DNA of 64,000 bases from Gallionellales bacterium GWA2_54_124 (lineage in GTDB: Bacteria > Pseudomonadota > Gammaproteobacteria > Burkholderiales > Gallionellaceae). Shown in pieces: positions 26,959-35,568 of the stretch. A program made the position numbers and the translations under genes. The stretch spans positions 78,476-142,475 of the forward strand of contig MGWO01000013.1 of the NCBI GenBank assembly GCA_001801025.1, in the 5' to 3' direction. Each line of letters opens with the position of its first letter. Within the stretch, counting starts at the first letter, position 1. The notes beneath the pieces are model-generated. The model was not told where the DNA came from, searched no databases, and saw only the letters and a program-made list of their open reading frames with translations.

Positions 26959-27485
26959 TTCCCTGCCTCTTCCTGAATTTCCAATGCCTTGTGCTTGGTG
27001 AAAATTGCCTTCAGCTCGCTGATCGCAGATTCATCCGCCTCTACCAGAATCGCGATGTTATCGACTGAAACTTTGGTACTGTACAGCGGTGAGCGTTTAG
27101 CTGGCAAACCGGCACAGATCAGAAACCCCAGAATTGTGATAAACACGCCGCCCAGAATGAACATCTCGTAAGTCAGGACGAAGTTGGGCGGGAACGGCAC
27201 AATCGGTTTCCCCCCCTTCAACTGCATGTAGAAGTTAGCCTGAGCACCTGAAATCAGCGAAAATCCCAATATGCCGCCCAGCAATGCACCGACCAGCGTG
27301 AACCATTGCACATACACCGGCTTATCACCCAGAAAACGCTCCACTTCCGGGTGCTCAATCGGCGACTTCACGATCATGTCATCATTGACATCAAAGCCCT
27401 TGATCGTCGCATTGCGCAATTCCTGAACGACCGCTTCGGCCTCTTCAAAGTTGCCATACAAGGCAAGTAAATGACGTTTACTCAT
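26955..27485 (-). CDS. actD: Alternative complex III subunit ActD
   Basis: A 176-residue protein of the DUF3341 type with two membrane helices (about residues 60-80 and 105-127) separated by the conserved GGKPIVPFPPNFVLTYE. ActD packs against the ActC/ActF membrane part. It starts 2 bases after actC and overlaps actE. Confidence 0.93.
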   Translation of the reverse strand: MSKRHLLALYGNFEEAEAVVQELRNATIKGFDVNDDMIVKSPIEHPEVERFLGDKPVYVQWFTLVGALLGGILGFSLISGAQANFYMQLKGGKPIVPFPPNFVLTYEMFILGGVFITILGFLICAGLPAKRSPLYSTKVSVDNIAILVEADESAISELKAIFTKHKALEIQEEAGK

Positions 27486-27487
27486 GA

Positions 27488-28852
27488 TTAGTGTGCTCCC
27501 TGTTCGGCATTTTCACTCTTTTTCAGATGCAGAGTACGGTGGTAAACCATTTCTTTCACTTCATACATGGATACAGACGGGAACACTTTGCAGAAGATCA
27601 TGAACAGCAAAGTAAACCAGCCAAAACTTGCAAATACCATACCCCATGCAACCAAGCTAGGCCATTGTTCGTGATCCCAGGTCCACGGATAGTAACCATG
27701 TGAGAAGGTCGGCGCGACAATCATCCAGCGTTCCAGCCACATACCCAGATTCAGCAACAGCGACACTGCAAACAGCACAGGAATATTGGTCTGGAAGCGT
27801 TTGAACGCAAAGACCAAAGGCACGACCGATCCGCAGAAAATCATCCCCCACCAGAACGGCGCGTAAGTACCTGTCATTTTCTGAATCAGAACTGCCTTAG
27901 ACGCTTCATCATGACTGTACCAAACCGCTGCGAATTCAACTGCATTCAGATAAGTCCACACCATCGCAATCGCGAAGGTCAGACGCACAATCTTCTTCAG
28001 AATAGGCAATGTCATGTAGGTCTCAAACCTGAATACATAACGCAGGATGATGAACAGCGTGATGATCGCAGCGCAACCTGAGTACAACGCACCCGCCACA
28101 AAGTACGGAGGGAAGGACGTGACGTGCCAGCCTGGCTGTTGTGACATCGCGAAGTCAGACGCCACAATTGAGTGCACCGATACCGCCAGCGGAATCAGGA
28201 AACAAGCGATCGTCAAGTAAGTCACGCGGAAATTGCGCCATTGACGATCCGTACCTTCCCAACCCAGCGCAAGCAGGGTGTACAACTTCTGACGCCAGCC
28301 CGGCTGCATATTGTCGCGTGCAATCGCCAGATCCGGAATCATCCCGACGAACAGGAACAACACGGATGAGCTCAGGTAGGTGAAGATCGCCATCGCGTCC
28401 CACAACAGAGGTGACTGGAAGTTAGGCCAGATACCGCGATCGTTAGGGTACGGCAGTGAATAATAAAACTGCCATAAGCGACCGATATGCACCATAACGA
28501 ACAGACCGGCTGTCATCAGGGAGAATGTCGTCATCGCTTCTGCAAAACGGTAAATCGGCTTACGCCAGTCAGCGTGCATCAGATGCAAAATGGCGGACAG
28601 TAACGTACCGGAGTGGCTCATACCGATCCAGAAAATGAAGGTAGCGATGTACAGCCCCCACACTTGCGGATTATTGACGTTTTCAACGCCCATACCGGTC
28701 CGGTACTGATAAATTTCACAGCCCACACCGAAACCGAATGCGGCCAAAGCCAAAAACAGGATCACCCAATACAGCTTACGCGGGTTTTCCAGACTCTTCA
28801 TCACGTCCTGGTTGATCTTCGCCCAAGCAATGTCTTCGCGGATATCTTTCAT
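27488..28852 (-). CDS. actC: Alternative complex III quinol-binding subunit ActC (NrfD-like)
   Basis: A 454-residue NrfD/PsrC-family membrane protein with about ten helices. It shows FIFWIGMSHSGTLLSAIL (helix 2), FRWRKPI-like DWRKPIYRFAEAMT and LERWMIVAPTFSHGY, all typical of ActC, which carries the quinol oxidation site on the periplasmic side. The start at 28852 is preferred over 28858 because AAGGA lies 6 bases before it. Confidence 0.95.
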   Translation of the reverse strand: MKDIREDIAWAKINQDVMKSLENPRKLYWVILFLALAAFGFGVGCEIYQYRTGMGVENVNNPQVWGLYIATFIFWIGMSHSGTLLSAILHLMHADWRKPIYRFAEAMTTFSLMTAGLFVMVHIGRLWQFYYSLPYPNDRGIWPNFQSPLLWDAMAIFTYLSSSVLFLFVGMIPDLAIARDNMQPGWRQKLYTLLALGWEGTDRQWRNFRVTYLTIACFLIPLAVSVHSIVASDFAMSQQPGWHVTSFPPYFVAGALYSGCAAIITLFIILRYVFRFETYMTLPILKKIVRLTFAIAMVWTYLNAVEFAAVWYSHDEASKAVLIQKMTGTYAPFWWGMIFCGSVVPLVFAFKRFQTNIPVLFAVSLLLNLGMWLERWMIVAPTFSHGYYPWTWDHEQWPSLVAWGMVFASFGWFTLLFMIFCKVFPSVSMYEVKEMVYHRTLHLKKSENAEQGAH

Positions 28853-28888
28853 TGTCATTCCTTAAAGTAATTCCGTTAGTCTTACAGA

Positions 28889-29743
28889 CTACACAGCGCT
28901 TTCACGCACACGTTCCAGATACATCACCGAAGGATAAGCACGCAACTCTTCAAGAATGCGATAACCACGCAGCTCGGATGCCTCTTCCTCCTCGTTCTTG
29001 GCTTGCTTATCCTTATCCAGCTCAACCTGCTGCGCGGCCCACTGTTTGTGAACTCGAGAATCAGGATTGACAAGATTACCAAAGGATATCGCACTGGTCG
29101 GACAAGCCTGCTGACAGGCAGTCTGCACTTCGCCTTCAGCCACAATACGGCCCTCACCCTTAGCCTTGACTTTAGCTGCAGACAGACGCTGTACGCAGAA
29201 CGTACATTTTTCCATCACGCCCTTGCTGCGCACGGAAACATCCGGATTCATCTGCTGCTGCATCTCTGCCGGCCAGACCATCTCGTCGGTTGGGTAGTCG
29301 TACCAGTTGAAATAACGCACCTTGAACGGGCAGTTAGCCGAACAGTAACGCGAACCGATACAACGGTTGTAAATCTGTGAGTTCAGACCATCCGCCGTGT
29401 GATTGGTCGCAGCTACTGGGCATACCGTTTCGCACGGTGCCGCCTCGCACTGCTGACACATCATAGGCAGGAACTGGAAGCCCTGATCCGGAAATTCACG
29501 ACCGTCTTCATCCCAGTAGCGCTCAACACGCATCCAGTGCATTTGCTGACCGTGCTGAAAACGCTCTTTACCCACGACCGGAATGTTATTTTCCGCATAG
29601 CAGGCGATACTGCACGCATTGCAACCTGTACAGGCATCCAGATCGATTGCCATCGCCCATTTATAGGGGTCATGCGGCTTGTCATTATTTGGGTGTTCGT
29701 GCCTGACCTGCGCCCAGTTTTCTAATAAATTGCTGACTGACAT
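28889..29743 (-). CDS. actB2: Alternative complex III iron-sulfur subunit, ActB2 part
   Basis: A 284-residue ferredoxin-like protein of the DMSO-reductase-B type with four cluster-binding sets: CTGCNACSIACYAEN, CQQCEAAPCETVCPVAA, RCIGSRYCSANCPF and CTFCVQRL / CQQACPTSAI. It carries the Fe-S wire that corresponds to the C-terminal half of fused ActB. It is encoded separately here, 3 bases after ActB1, whose last codons hold its ribosome site GGAGG. It has no signal of its own and presumably travels with ActB1 by Tat. Confidence 0.93.
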   Translation of the reverse strand: MSVSNLLENWAQVRHEHPNNDKPHDPYKWAMAIDLDACTGCNACSIACYAENNIPVVGKERFQHGQQMHWMRVERYWDEDGREFPDQGFQFLPMMCQQCEAAPCETVCPVAATNHTADGLNSQIYNRCIGSRYCSANCPFKVRYFNWYDYPTDEMVWPAEMQQQMNPDVSVRSKGVMEKCTFCVQRLSAAKVKAKGEGRIVAEGEVQTACQQACPTSAISFGNLVNPDSRVHKQWAAQQVELDKDKQAKNEEEEASELRGYRILEELRAYPSVMYLERVRESAV

Positions 29744-29746
29744 AAC

Positions 29747-31972
29747 TCAGACCTCCTTCGACAAATCAACTTGATCGGTGGACACGCGACCGGCGATCTT
29801 TCTGCCCATTTGCAACGCGCCCGCAGAACCTTCATCCTTGACCACCAGTACGCGCTGACCAGTCTTGCTGATCTTGACGCGTGTTTCGTGCATCGCCAGC
29901 TCACCCGTTGCAGCTTCGAACACCGCATCCATGATCTGGAATGGATTCACACCATAGCCCTTGGCATAACGCCCCATCGCATCGTGCCCGCGTCCGACCG
30001 GGATCGAAATCGCTTCAGGATGAATGCCGGGGAACAGATACACCTGCGCCTTGACTGAACCCGTCTTTGAGGTCACCTGAACGATATCGCCTTCGACGAT
30101 ACCCAATTCAGCAGCCTTCTTCGGATGAATCTCAACCCATGAATCCCACACGATGGTGGTCAACGGATCAGGGGACTCCTGCAACCACGGCTGATTGGTG
30201 TGACGACCATCACGCAAACTGGCGGTCACGCCCGGAATCAGATGCAGCGGGAAATGCTCGTCCGCTTCAGCTGCTGCCGGCAATACCAGACCTGCCGCAC
30301 TGGCATGCGCTGCAAGACTCGTCGTCGTCCCTGCCAGTTTCACGATACCCTGTGTCAGCGTATCGTTCCAGAACGTGTCATCTTCAACCCCGCCGCCACC
30401 CAGTGCACCCTTGTTCTGCAACACAGCGCCACGCAGGTAAGCGTAGTAATCTTCAAAGCCCTTGTACTCGTCAGCCTTCTTCTGCTTGATCAGACCCAGC
30501 AGAATATCGCCCATACCGCGCGTATTGGCATGCAAACGCTCCATCAGCGGTTGCTGAATGTTGATTTGAGCGCCTTCTGTCATGTATTCAGGAACTTGCG
30601 TACCCCAGTCTTCCAGAGCGGAATCGAGCGGCAACACCAGATCAGCCTGCAAGGCGGTTTCATCGAGATAATGTGCAAACGCGACCTTGAAGCCGGCCTT
30701 GGCAAAGTTGTCCTTGAACTTGAACGCGCCGGGTGCAGTAAATACCGGATTAGCAGCAAAGTTAAAGACGACTTTGTATTTACCTGCGGCCAGACCGTCG
30801 TTCATATTCTTCAGTGCAACGGTATTGCCCTTAGACGGCACCATCTGCGGGAACGGCACGGACACCGGCGCTTCGATCGTCTTGCCGACATTGCCCAATA
30901 CCTGATTGAGCAAATTGATCGCTGCTGCATTTTGCGAACCGTGCGCATAGCCTTCGGCAGCGTTACCTGCCAGCACCAGACTCGGGCTGCGCAGCTTCAA
31001 CAGCGCAGCGATCTTATCGATCTGACCGGTGGATACACCTGTTTCACGGCTGACACGTGCCTTATCGTAACCCTTAACCAGCTCAGCAACTTCGCCTGTC
31101 GCCATACCGAGCGCATTGATGATACCCAGCGCCAGCACACCTTCGGTACCAGGCTTCACAGCCAGCCAGCGATCCGCATTCGCGCCGGTCAGAGTCATTT
31201 TAGATTCGACCTGAATCAGCACGCCGCGCTGTCCATTGACACCCTTGCGGAATTGCGCATATTGCTGCGAGAAGTGCACAGGAGAGACCCAGCTACCCAG
31301 GAAGTCTGCACCGAAGGACAAGACGACCTGCGCCTTATCAAAGCGGTAGCGCGGCATTTCGACGCCGAACGCCTTGAGGTTTGCGGCGCGCACTACGGAT
31401 GGCGCAATCGCTTCGTAAACGAAATGATTTTTCGTTCCGAGACTGTCCAGATAGTTGCCCAGCAACACTTTAAGATGCCCGCTCACGCCACCGGACAGAA
31501 AGGCAATTTCTTCACCCGAAACACCGGCAAGCTTTTCAGCGATCAGTGCATAGGCTTTTTCCCAGCTAATCGCTTCGCCCTTGTTACCGTTGCGCAGCAG
31601 AGGCTCACGCACACGGTCAGGATTGTAGTGATGTTGCACACCCGCCTGGCCCAGACCGCATAAGCGCCCCTTGTTGATTGCCGAATCCGGATTTCCTTCC
31701 AATTTGAGCACACGACCTTCGCGAACGCGGCCGTTGATGCTGCAGCCTGCGTCACACTGAGCGCAGGTGGAATTGAAATACACGCCGACACCCGGAACCA
31801 TGTAGTCATTTGCTTCAACGTAGGAAACCACCGTCTCCCGACCGTCTTCAACCGAGGTATTGCCGCAACCTGAGAGCGCGACCGCAGCGCCACTCCAGCC
31901 CAATACTTTCAGAAAATCACGCCGATCAAACGGGTGCCCGGCCATTTGCTTTACGGAACCACTGTCTATCAT
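29747..31972 (-). CDS. actB1: Alternative complex III molybdopterin-oxidoreductase-like subunit, ActB1 part
   Basis: A 741-residue protein with a twin-arginine signal (RRDFLKVLGWSGAAVALSGC) that also ends in a lipobox-like LSGC. The rest is the molybdopterin-oxidoreductase fold as in ActB. After the signal comes a Cys set C-x2-C-x3-C (CAQCDAGC) with a fourth Cys in GRLCGLGQAG, the arrangement of an N-terminal [4Fe-4S] site in complex iron-sulfur enzymes. Described complexes bind no molybdenum in this domain. The start at 31972 has AGAGG 5 bases upstream; the frame also opens at 32005 without a ribosome site. Confidence 0.9.
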   Translation of the reverse strand: MIDSGSVKQMAGHPFDRRDFLKVLGWSGAAVALSGCGNTSVEDGRETVVSYVEANDYMVPGVGVYFNSTCAQCDAGCSINGRVREGRVLKLEGNPDSAINKGRLCGLGQAGVQHHYNPDRVREPLLRNGNKGEAISWEKAYALIAEKLAGVSGEEIAFLSGGVSGHLKVLLGNYLDSLGTKNHFVYEAIAPSVVRAANLKAFGVEMPRYRFDKAQVVLSFGADFLGSWVSPVHFSQQYAQFRKGVNGQRGVLIQVESKMTLTGANADRWLAVKPGTEGVLALGIINALGMATGEVAELVKGYDKARVSRETGVSTGQIDKIAALLKLRSPSLVLAGNAAEGYAHGSQNAAAINLLNQVLGNVGKTIEAPVSVPFPQMVPSKGNTVALKNMNDGLAAGKYKVVFNFAANPVFTAPGAFKFKDNFAKAGFKVAFAHYLDETALQADLVLPLDSALEDWGTQVPEYMTEGAQINIQQPLMERLHANTRGMGDILLGLIKQKKADEYKGFEDYYAYLRGAVLQNKGALGGGGVEDDTFWNDTLTQGIVKLAGTTTSLAAHASAAGLVLPAAAEADEHFPLHLIPGVTASLRDGRHTNQPWLQESPDPLTTIVWDSWVEIHPKKAAELGIVEGDIVQVTSKTGSVKAQVYLFPGIHPEAISIPVGRGHDAMGRYAKGYGVNPFQIMDAVFEAATGELAMHETRVKISKTGQRVLVVKDEGSAGALQMGRKIAGRVSTDQVDLSKEV

Positions 31973-32011
31973 CACAGCCTCTCTGGTAAATTCTTTAATT
32001 TTCATGGCAGC

Positions 32012-32701
32012 TTACTTGTGGCACTGCCAGCAATCATTAGGACCACGCGCTTTGGTGTTCGCATCCACAGCCGCTGCCGGCTTCTGGAAACTGTACCAAT
32101 AGGCCTGCCCCGCAATCGGCGTACCGCCTTCAGCCACGACAGGATGATCCTTCTCGTGACAGCTTGCACACCACCCCATCGCCAGCGATTTTTGACGACG
32201 CGCAACGGTCATTTCCTTCACGTCGCCATGGCAATATCCACACGCTTCCTGAACAGGCCTATCCTGTTGTTCAACAAAACGCTTGATGTGACGCTCGTGA
32301 TTGAAACGCACAAAATCAGGCAAGTCATGGACTTTTTTCCATGGCACGGCCTTTTTAGCATCCCAATACTTGAACAACTCGACGATACGCGGCTTATTGC
32401 GCACGGATTCGATGTTTTGATGACAGCCGATACATTTTTGCAGCGGCGGGATCCCCGCTACCGCACTGCGACGCGCGTAGGTATGACAGTACTGACAGTT
32501 GATCTCCATACCGCCCTTGGCAGGATCGCTGGCATCTTTAAGTCCGGCATGACGATTATGAGGAAACTCGATAGGCTGCTGAACTTGCGGACCTAAACTG
32601 TCCTCGGTTGTAAGCGCAGGTTGTGAACTATTGGCTGCGAAGCTGCTTGCAGCCAAAAACAAACCTACCAGCAAGATAGGAAAACGTAAGAAACGATACA
32701 T
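32012..32701 (-). CDS. actA: Alternative complex III pentahaem cytochrome c subunit ActA
   Basis: A 229-residue exported cytochrome with five CxxCH motifs in order CQYCH, CIGCH, CGYCH, CASCH and CWQCH, the last at the extreme C-terminus. The signal peptide is MYRFLRFPILLVGLFLAASSFAA. The start at 32701 has GGGGAG 8 bases upstream; an in-frame extension to 32767 is unsupported. It is the first gene of the act operon; ActA feeds electrons between the Fe-S chain and outer carriers. Confidence 0.95.
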   Translation of the reverse strand: MYRFLRFPILLVGLFLAASSFAANSSQPALTTEDSLGPQVQQPIEFPHNRHAGLKDASDPAKGGMEINCQYCHTYARRSAVAGIPPLQKCIGCHQNIESVRNKPRIVELFKYWDAKKAVPWKKVHDLPDFVRFNHERHIKRFVEQQDRPVQEACGYCHGDVKEMTVARRQKSLAMGWCASCHEKDHPVVAEGGTPIAGQAYWYSFQKPAAAVDANTKARGPNDCWQCHK

Positions 32702-32999
32702 CGTGAGAACTCCCCAAGCAAACAAATGATCCCACGCCTGCTGCTGCAGACATGAACGAACAGTCAAATCGGATTATTTTTGGTGCGATGCGTCGCGATA
32801 CTTATTATGATCTGCTTTAGTTTTTTAAATCTGCAAAATTAAGGCATCCCGAGCACGGACGAATGATGTCTGGTTTAAAAAATAAAGTCAACACTGATAG
32901 TGAGTCACCATTATAGTTCCCCAAAAACCTATATATATTTCTTGGAATTACAGTATTCGCTTATATTCATTACCTGCATAACTTACTAGGATTTATTAA
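32702..32999. other. Divergent spacer upstream of actA
   Basis: A 298-base AT-rich spacer between actA and the gene at 33000. It must hold the act operon promoter, but no -35/-10 pair with good spacing was found on either strand. An AT run (CTATATATATTT near 32930) is present. No gene seen. Confidence 0.4.
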
Positions 33000-33629
33000 A
33001 TGAACGAAGAACAAGCCGTCCTCGATTTTTTTTCAAAACCGGAAAACTTACCCCTTGGTCTGTCGGTTGCCGAGCAAATGGATGAAATCCGCAGCCGAAT
33101 GAACACCTCGTTCTGGGAACAACTCTGCCTGCGACTGACAAGCCGGCTTGCCCCCTCCCCATGGCGGATCATCACCACCGAAGATCGCAACACAGCAGGG
33201 GTACTGGTCGGGTTGCAGTGCAAGTTGCGCACCGATCAGACTCAAAGCCTGTTTCCCATGCTGGAGCAACAATTTCTAGGCGGCGTCTGGCGTGTTTTTT
33301 TCGGCCTGATGTGGCAATCCACACCCACCGCTGAACAACTGGCGCTACCGGCCGTGACAGCACTCAGGCAGCAGTTGCAAACCGATGGATTCAAACAAAA
33401 CGAGACTTTTCTGGCATGGCAATGGACGCCTCACTACCCGTTGCGACGTGATTTTTTACAGCGTTTTTCGCAACAGCCTGACGCACTGCTGGATGATATG
33501 GAAGCGATACTCGCCCCCTTACTGTTCAGCCACAGTGATTTGATCGTCACAGCCAATGCCAGTTTGCAAAGCATGCCGCGCAGCATGACGATCTCGCTCG
33601 ATCAGCTACGTCAAAAACGCCGCGATTAA
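33000..33629 (+). CDS. Hypothetical protein
   Basis: A 209-residue soluble protein without signal or membrane segments. I recognise no family. Visible features are an amphipathic N-terminal helix (EEQAVLDFFSKPENLPLG), a Trp-rich middle (GGVWRVFFGLMWQ and AWQWTPHYPL) and an Arg/Lys-rich tail. It lies between the act operon (divergent) and nif3 (convergent; the stops overlap by 4 bases). Base composition and codon use look like the neighbours, so it is probably a real gene of this lineage. Confidence 0.65.
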   Translation: MNEEQAVLDFFSKPENLPLGLSVAEQMDEIRSRMNTSFWEQLCLRLTSRLAPSPWRIITTEDRNTAGVLVGLQCKLRTDQTQSLFPMLEQQFLGGVWRVFFGLMWQSTPTAEQLALPAVTALRQQLQTDGFKQNETFLAWQWTPHYPLRRDFLQRFSQQPDALLDDMEAILAPLLFSHSDLIVTANASLQSMPRSMTISLDQLRQKRRD

Positions 33630-34372
33630 ACCGGGTTATCCTGATCGAAAAAGCGATGTTGCAGATTGAAACGATTTGCCAGATGCTCGCCTAACGCCTG
33701 TATACCGAGCCGCTCGCTTGCGTGATGCCCGGCAGCAATAAAGGCAACGCCCGTCTCGCGGGCCAGATGATAACTTTGCTCGGAAACCTCTCCGGTGACA
33801 AACACATCGACGCCTTGCGCAATCGCGGCCTCGAAATACCCCTGCCCGCCGCCGCTGCACCATGCCGCCCGGTGCAGCATTTTCCCGGCATGACCTATCA
33901 CCAGTGGCGCACGCTGTAAGGCCGACTCAATCCGGCCTGCGAAATCGGCAAGTATCAGCGGCACATCCAGCGCGCCATGGCATGCGATATTCTGTTCACC
34001 AAAACGTCCCTGTTCGCGCAATCCCAAGGCCGCCGCCAGCCGGGCGTTGTTGCCCAGTTCGGTGTGCGCATCGAGCGGCAGATGATAGGCCAGCAGACTC
34101 ACATCGTGCTTCAGCAGTTCAGCAATACGATGCTTTTTGACTCCCACAATACAAGGGTCTTCATTGCGCCAGAAATAACCATGATGCACGAGGATTGCAT
34201 CCGCGCCCCACGCGATGGACTCATCGATCACCTGTTTTGAAGCCGTCACCGCCGTGGCAATTCGCGTAACTTCACCGCGCCCTTCAACCTGCAATCCGTT
34301 CGGGCTGTAATCCTTGAATTGACCGGTTTGCAACACGCTTGCGTTATAATCGACCAGTTGATCCAGATTCAT
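33626..34372 (-). CDS. Nif3-like dinuclear metal centre protein (YbgI family)
   Basis: A 248-residue protein of the NIF3 family with SPNGLQVEG near residue 25, the metal-binding VHHGYFW near residue 63, YHLPLDAH near residue 96 and the C-terminal AGHHASERLG. The family has a two-metal site of unsettled function (GTP cyclohydrolase I type 2 is a frequent label). The start at 34372 has GGGGGA 7 bases upstream; the ATG at 34378 overlaps that site. It is divergent from the protease gene. Confidence 0.92.
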   Translation of the reverse strand: MNLDQLVDYNASVLQTGQFKDYSPNGLQVEGRGEVTRIATAVTASKQVIDESIAWGADAILVHHGYFWRNEDPCIVGVKKHRIAELLKHDVSLLAYHLPLDAHTELGNNARLAAALGLREQGRFGEQNIACHGALDVPLILADFAGRIESALQRAPLVIGHAGKMLHRAAWCSGGGQGYFEAAIAQGVDVFVTGEVSEQSYHLARETGVAFIAAGHHASERLGIQALGEHLANRFNLQHRFFDQDNPV

Positions 34373-34414
34373 AACCATTCCCCCGAAAATATATAAACAC
34401 TAAGTTATCTTACC

Positions 34415-35566
34415 ATGCGTAAACACTGGCTGTTATTCACCCAAACTGTCACCATCGCTCTGGCGCTGCTATTTATCGTTCATACGCTAAAGCCTGAATT
34501 GCTGCCGAGCGCCGCGCGTAACGGCGTAGTCACTTTATATGAAAGTGACACCCCTGCTGCAGACGGATCCGCCCCGCTAAAAGGAATGAGCATAGCGGCC
34601 AAAAAAGCCATGCCTTCTGTCGTCAATATATTTACCAGCACGACTATTAAAACGCCCGTCAATCCTTTTCTGGACGATCCGCGTTTCCGCTTCTTTTTCG
34701 GCGATCAGGACAGCACGCCGCAGCAAAGTTCTAGTTTAGGTTCCGGCGTTATCGTAAGCTCAGACGGTTTTATCCTGACCAACCATCACGTCGTGGAAGC
34801 CGCCGATCAGATCGAAGTCGCCTTAGCCGATGGTCGCAAGGCGCGTGCACACGTCATCGGATCAGACCCCGAAACGGATCTGGCCGTGATCAAGATCGAA
34901 CTTGCCGGCGGTCTCCCCGCCGTCACTTTTGGTCACCCTGAAACCGCCCATATAGGCGATATGGTGCTCGCAATCGGCAATCCGTTCGGCGTCGGTCAAA
35001 CCGTGACGATGGGCATCATCAGCGCGCTCAAGCGCGACCATTTGGGTCTGAATACCTTCGAGAATTTCATCCAGACGGATGCGGCGATCAACCCCGGCAA
35101 TTCGGGCGGCGCGTTAGTTGACAGCAACGGCAACCTGATCGGTATCAACAGCGCCATCTATTCGCCAAATGGCGGCTCGCTCGGCATCGGTTTTGCCATA
35201 CCCGCAACCACTGCGAAAAAGACAATGGAGCAAATTATCCAGAATGGTTCAGTCACGCGCGGATGGATAGGTGCGGGCATACAGGAACTCACGCCCGCAC
35301 TGGTCGAGTCCTTCAAGCTGCCTGATGCAAAAGGTGTGCTGATCACCGAAGTGATACGCAGCAGCCCGGCAGAACAGTCCGGCATCAAAACAGGGGACAT
35401 TCTGCTGTCGATCAACACCCATGCAATTGACAACTGGTCTGCCATGCTCGACACCGTCGCCAATCTGCCCCCCGGTTCGATAGCTACGATAGCGCTGTTG
35501 CGCGACGGTCATCCCGTAACGACAAAAGTTAAGATCGGCAAACGCCCGAAACCCCGGCCTCAATAA
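34415..35566 (+). CDS. Membrane-anchored serine endoprotease, HtrA/DegS-like
   Basis: A 383-residue S1C protease with one N-terminal membrane anchor (residues about 8-24) and a single PDZ domain near the C-terminus (GWIGAGIQEL to the end), the DegS layout. The triad is visible: His in LTNHHVVEA, Asp in DPETDLAVIK and Ser in NPGNSGGALVD. It would act in the periplasm on misfolded proteins or on an anti-sigma factor. Homologues sit next to nif3 and tatC genes in many betaproteobacteria. Confidence 0.92.
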   Translation: MRKHWLLFTQTVTIALALLFIVHTLKPELLPSAARNGVVTLYESDTPAADGSAPLKGMSIAAKKAMPSVVNIFTSTTIKTPVNPFLDDPRFRFFFGDQDSTPQQSSSLGSGVIVSSDGFILTNHHVVEAADQIEVALADGRKARAHVIGSDPETDLAVIKIELAGGLPAVTFGHPETAHIGDMVLAIGNPFGVGQTVTMGIISALKRDHLGLNTFENFIQTDAAINPGNSGGALVDSNGNLIGINSAIYSPNGGSLGIGFAIPATTAKKTMEQIIQNGSVTRGWIGAGIQELTPALVESFKLPDAKGVLITEVIRSSPAEQSGIKTGDILLSINTHAIDNWSAMLDTVANLPPGSIATIALLRDGHPVTTKVKIGKRPKPRPQ

Positions 35567-35568
35567 TT

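Noticed and set aside
30200..31663. 487-codon open frame opposite actB1
   Set aside because: Antisense shadow; the composition (Gln, His, Arg rich) and lack of motifs argue against a gene.
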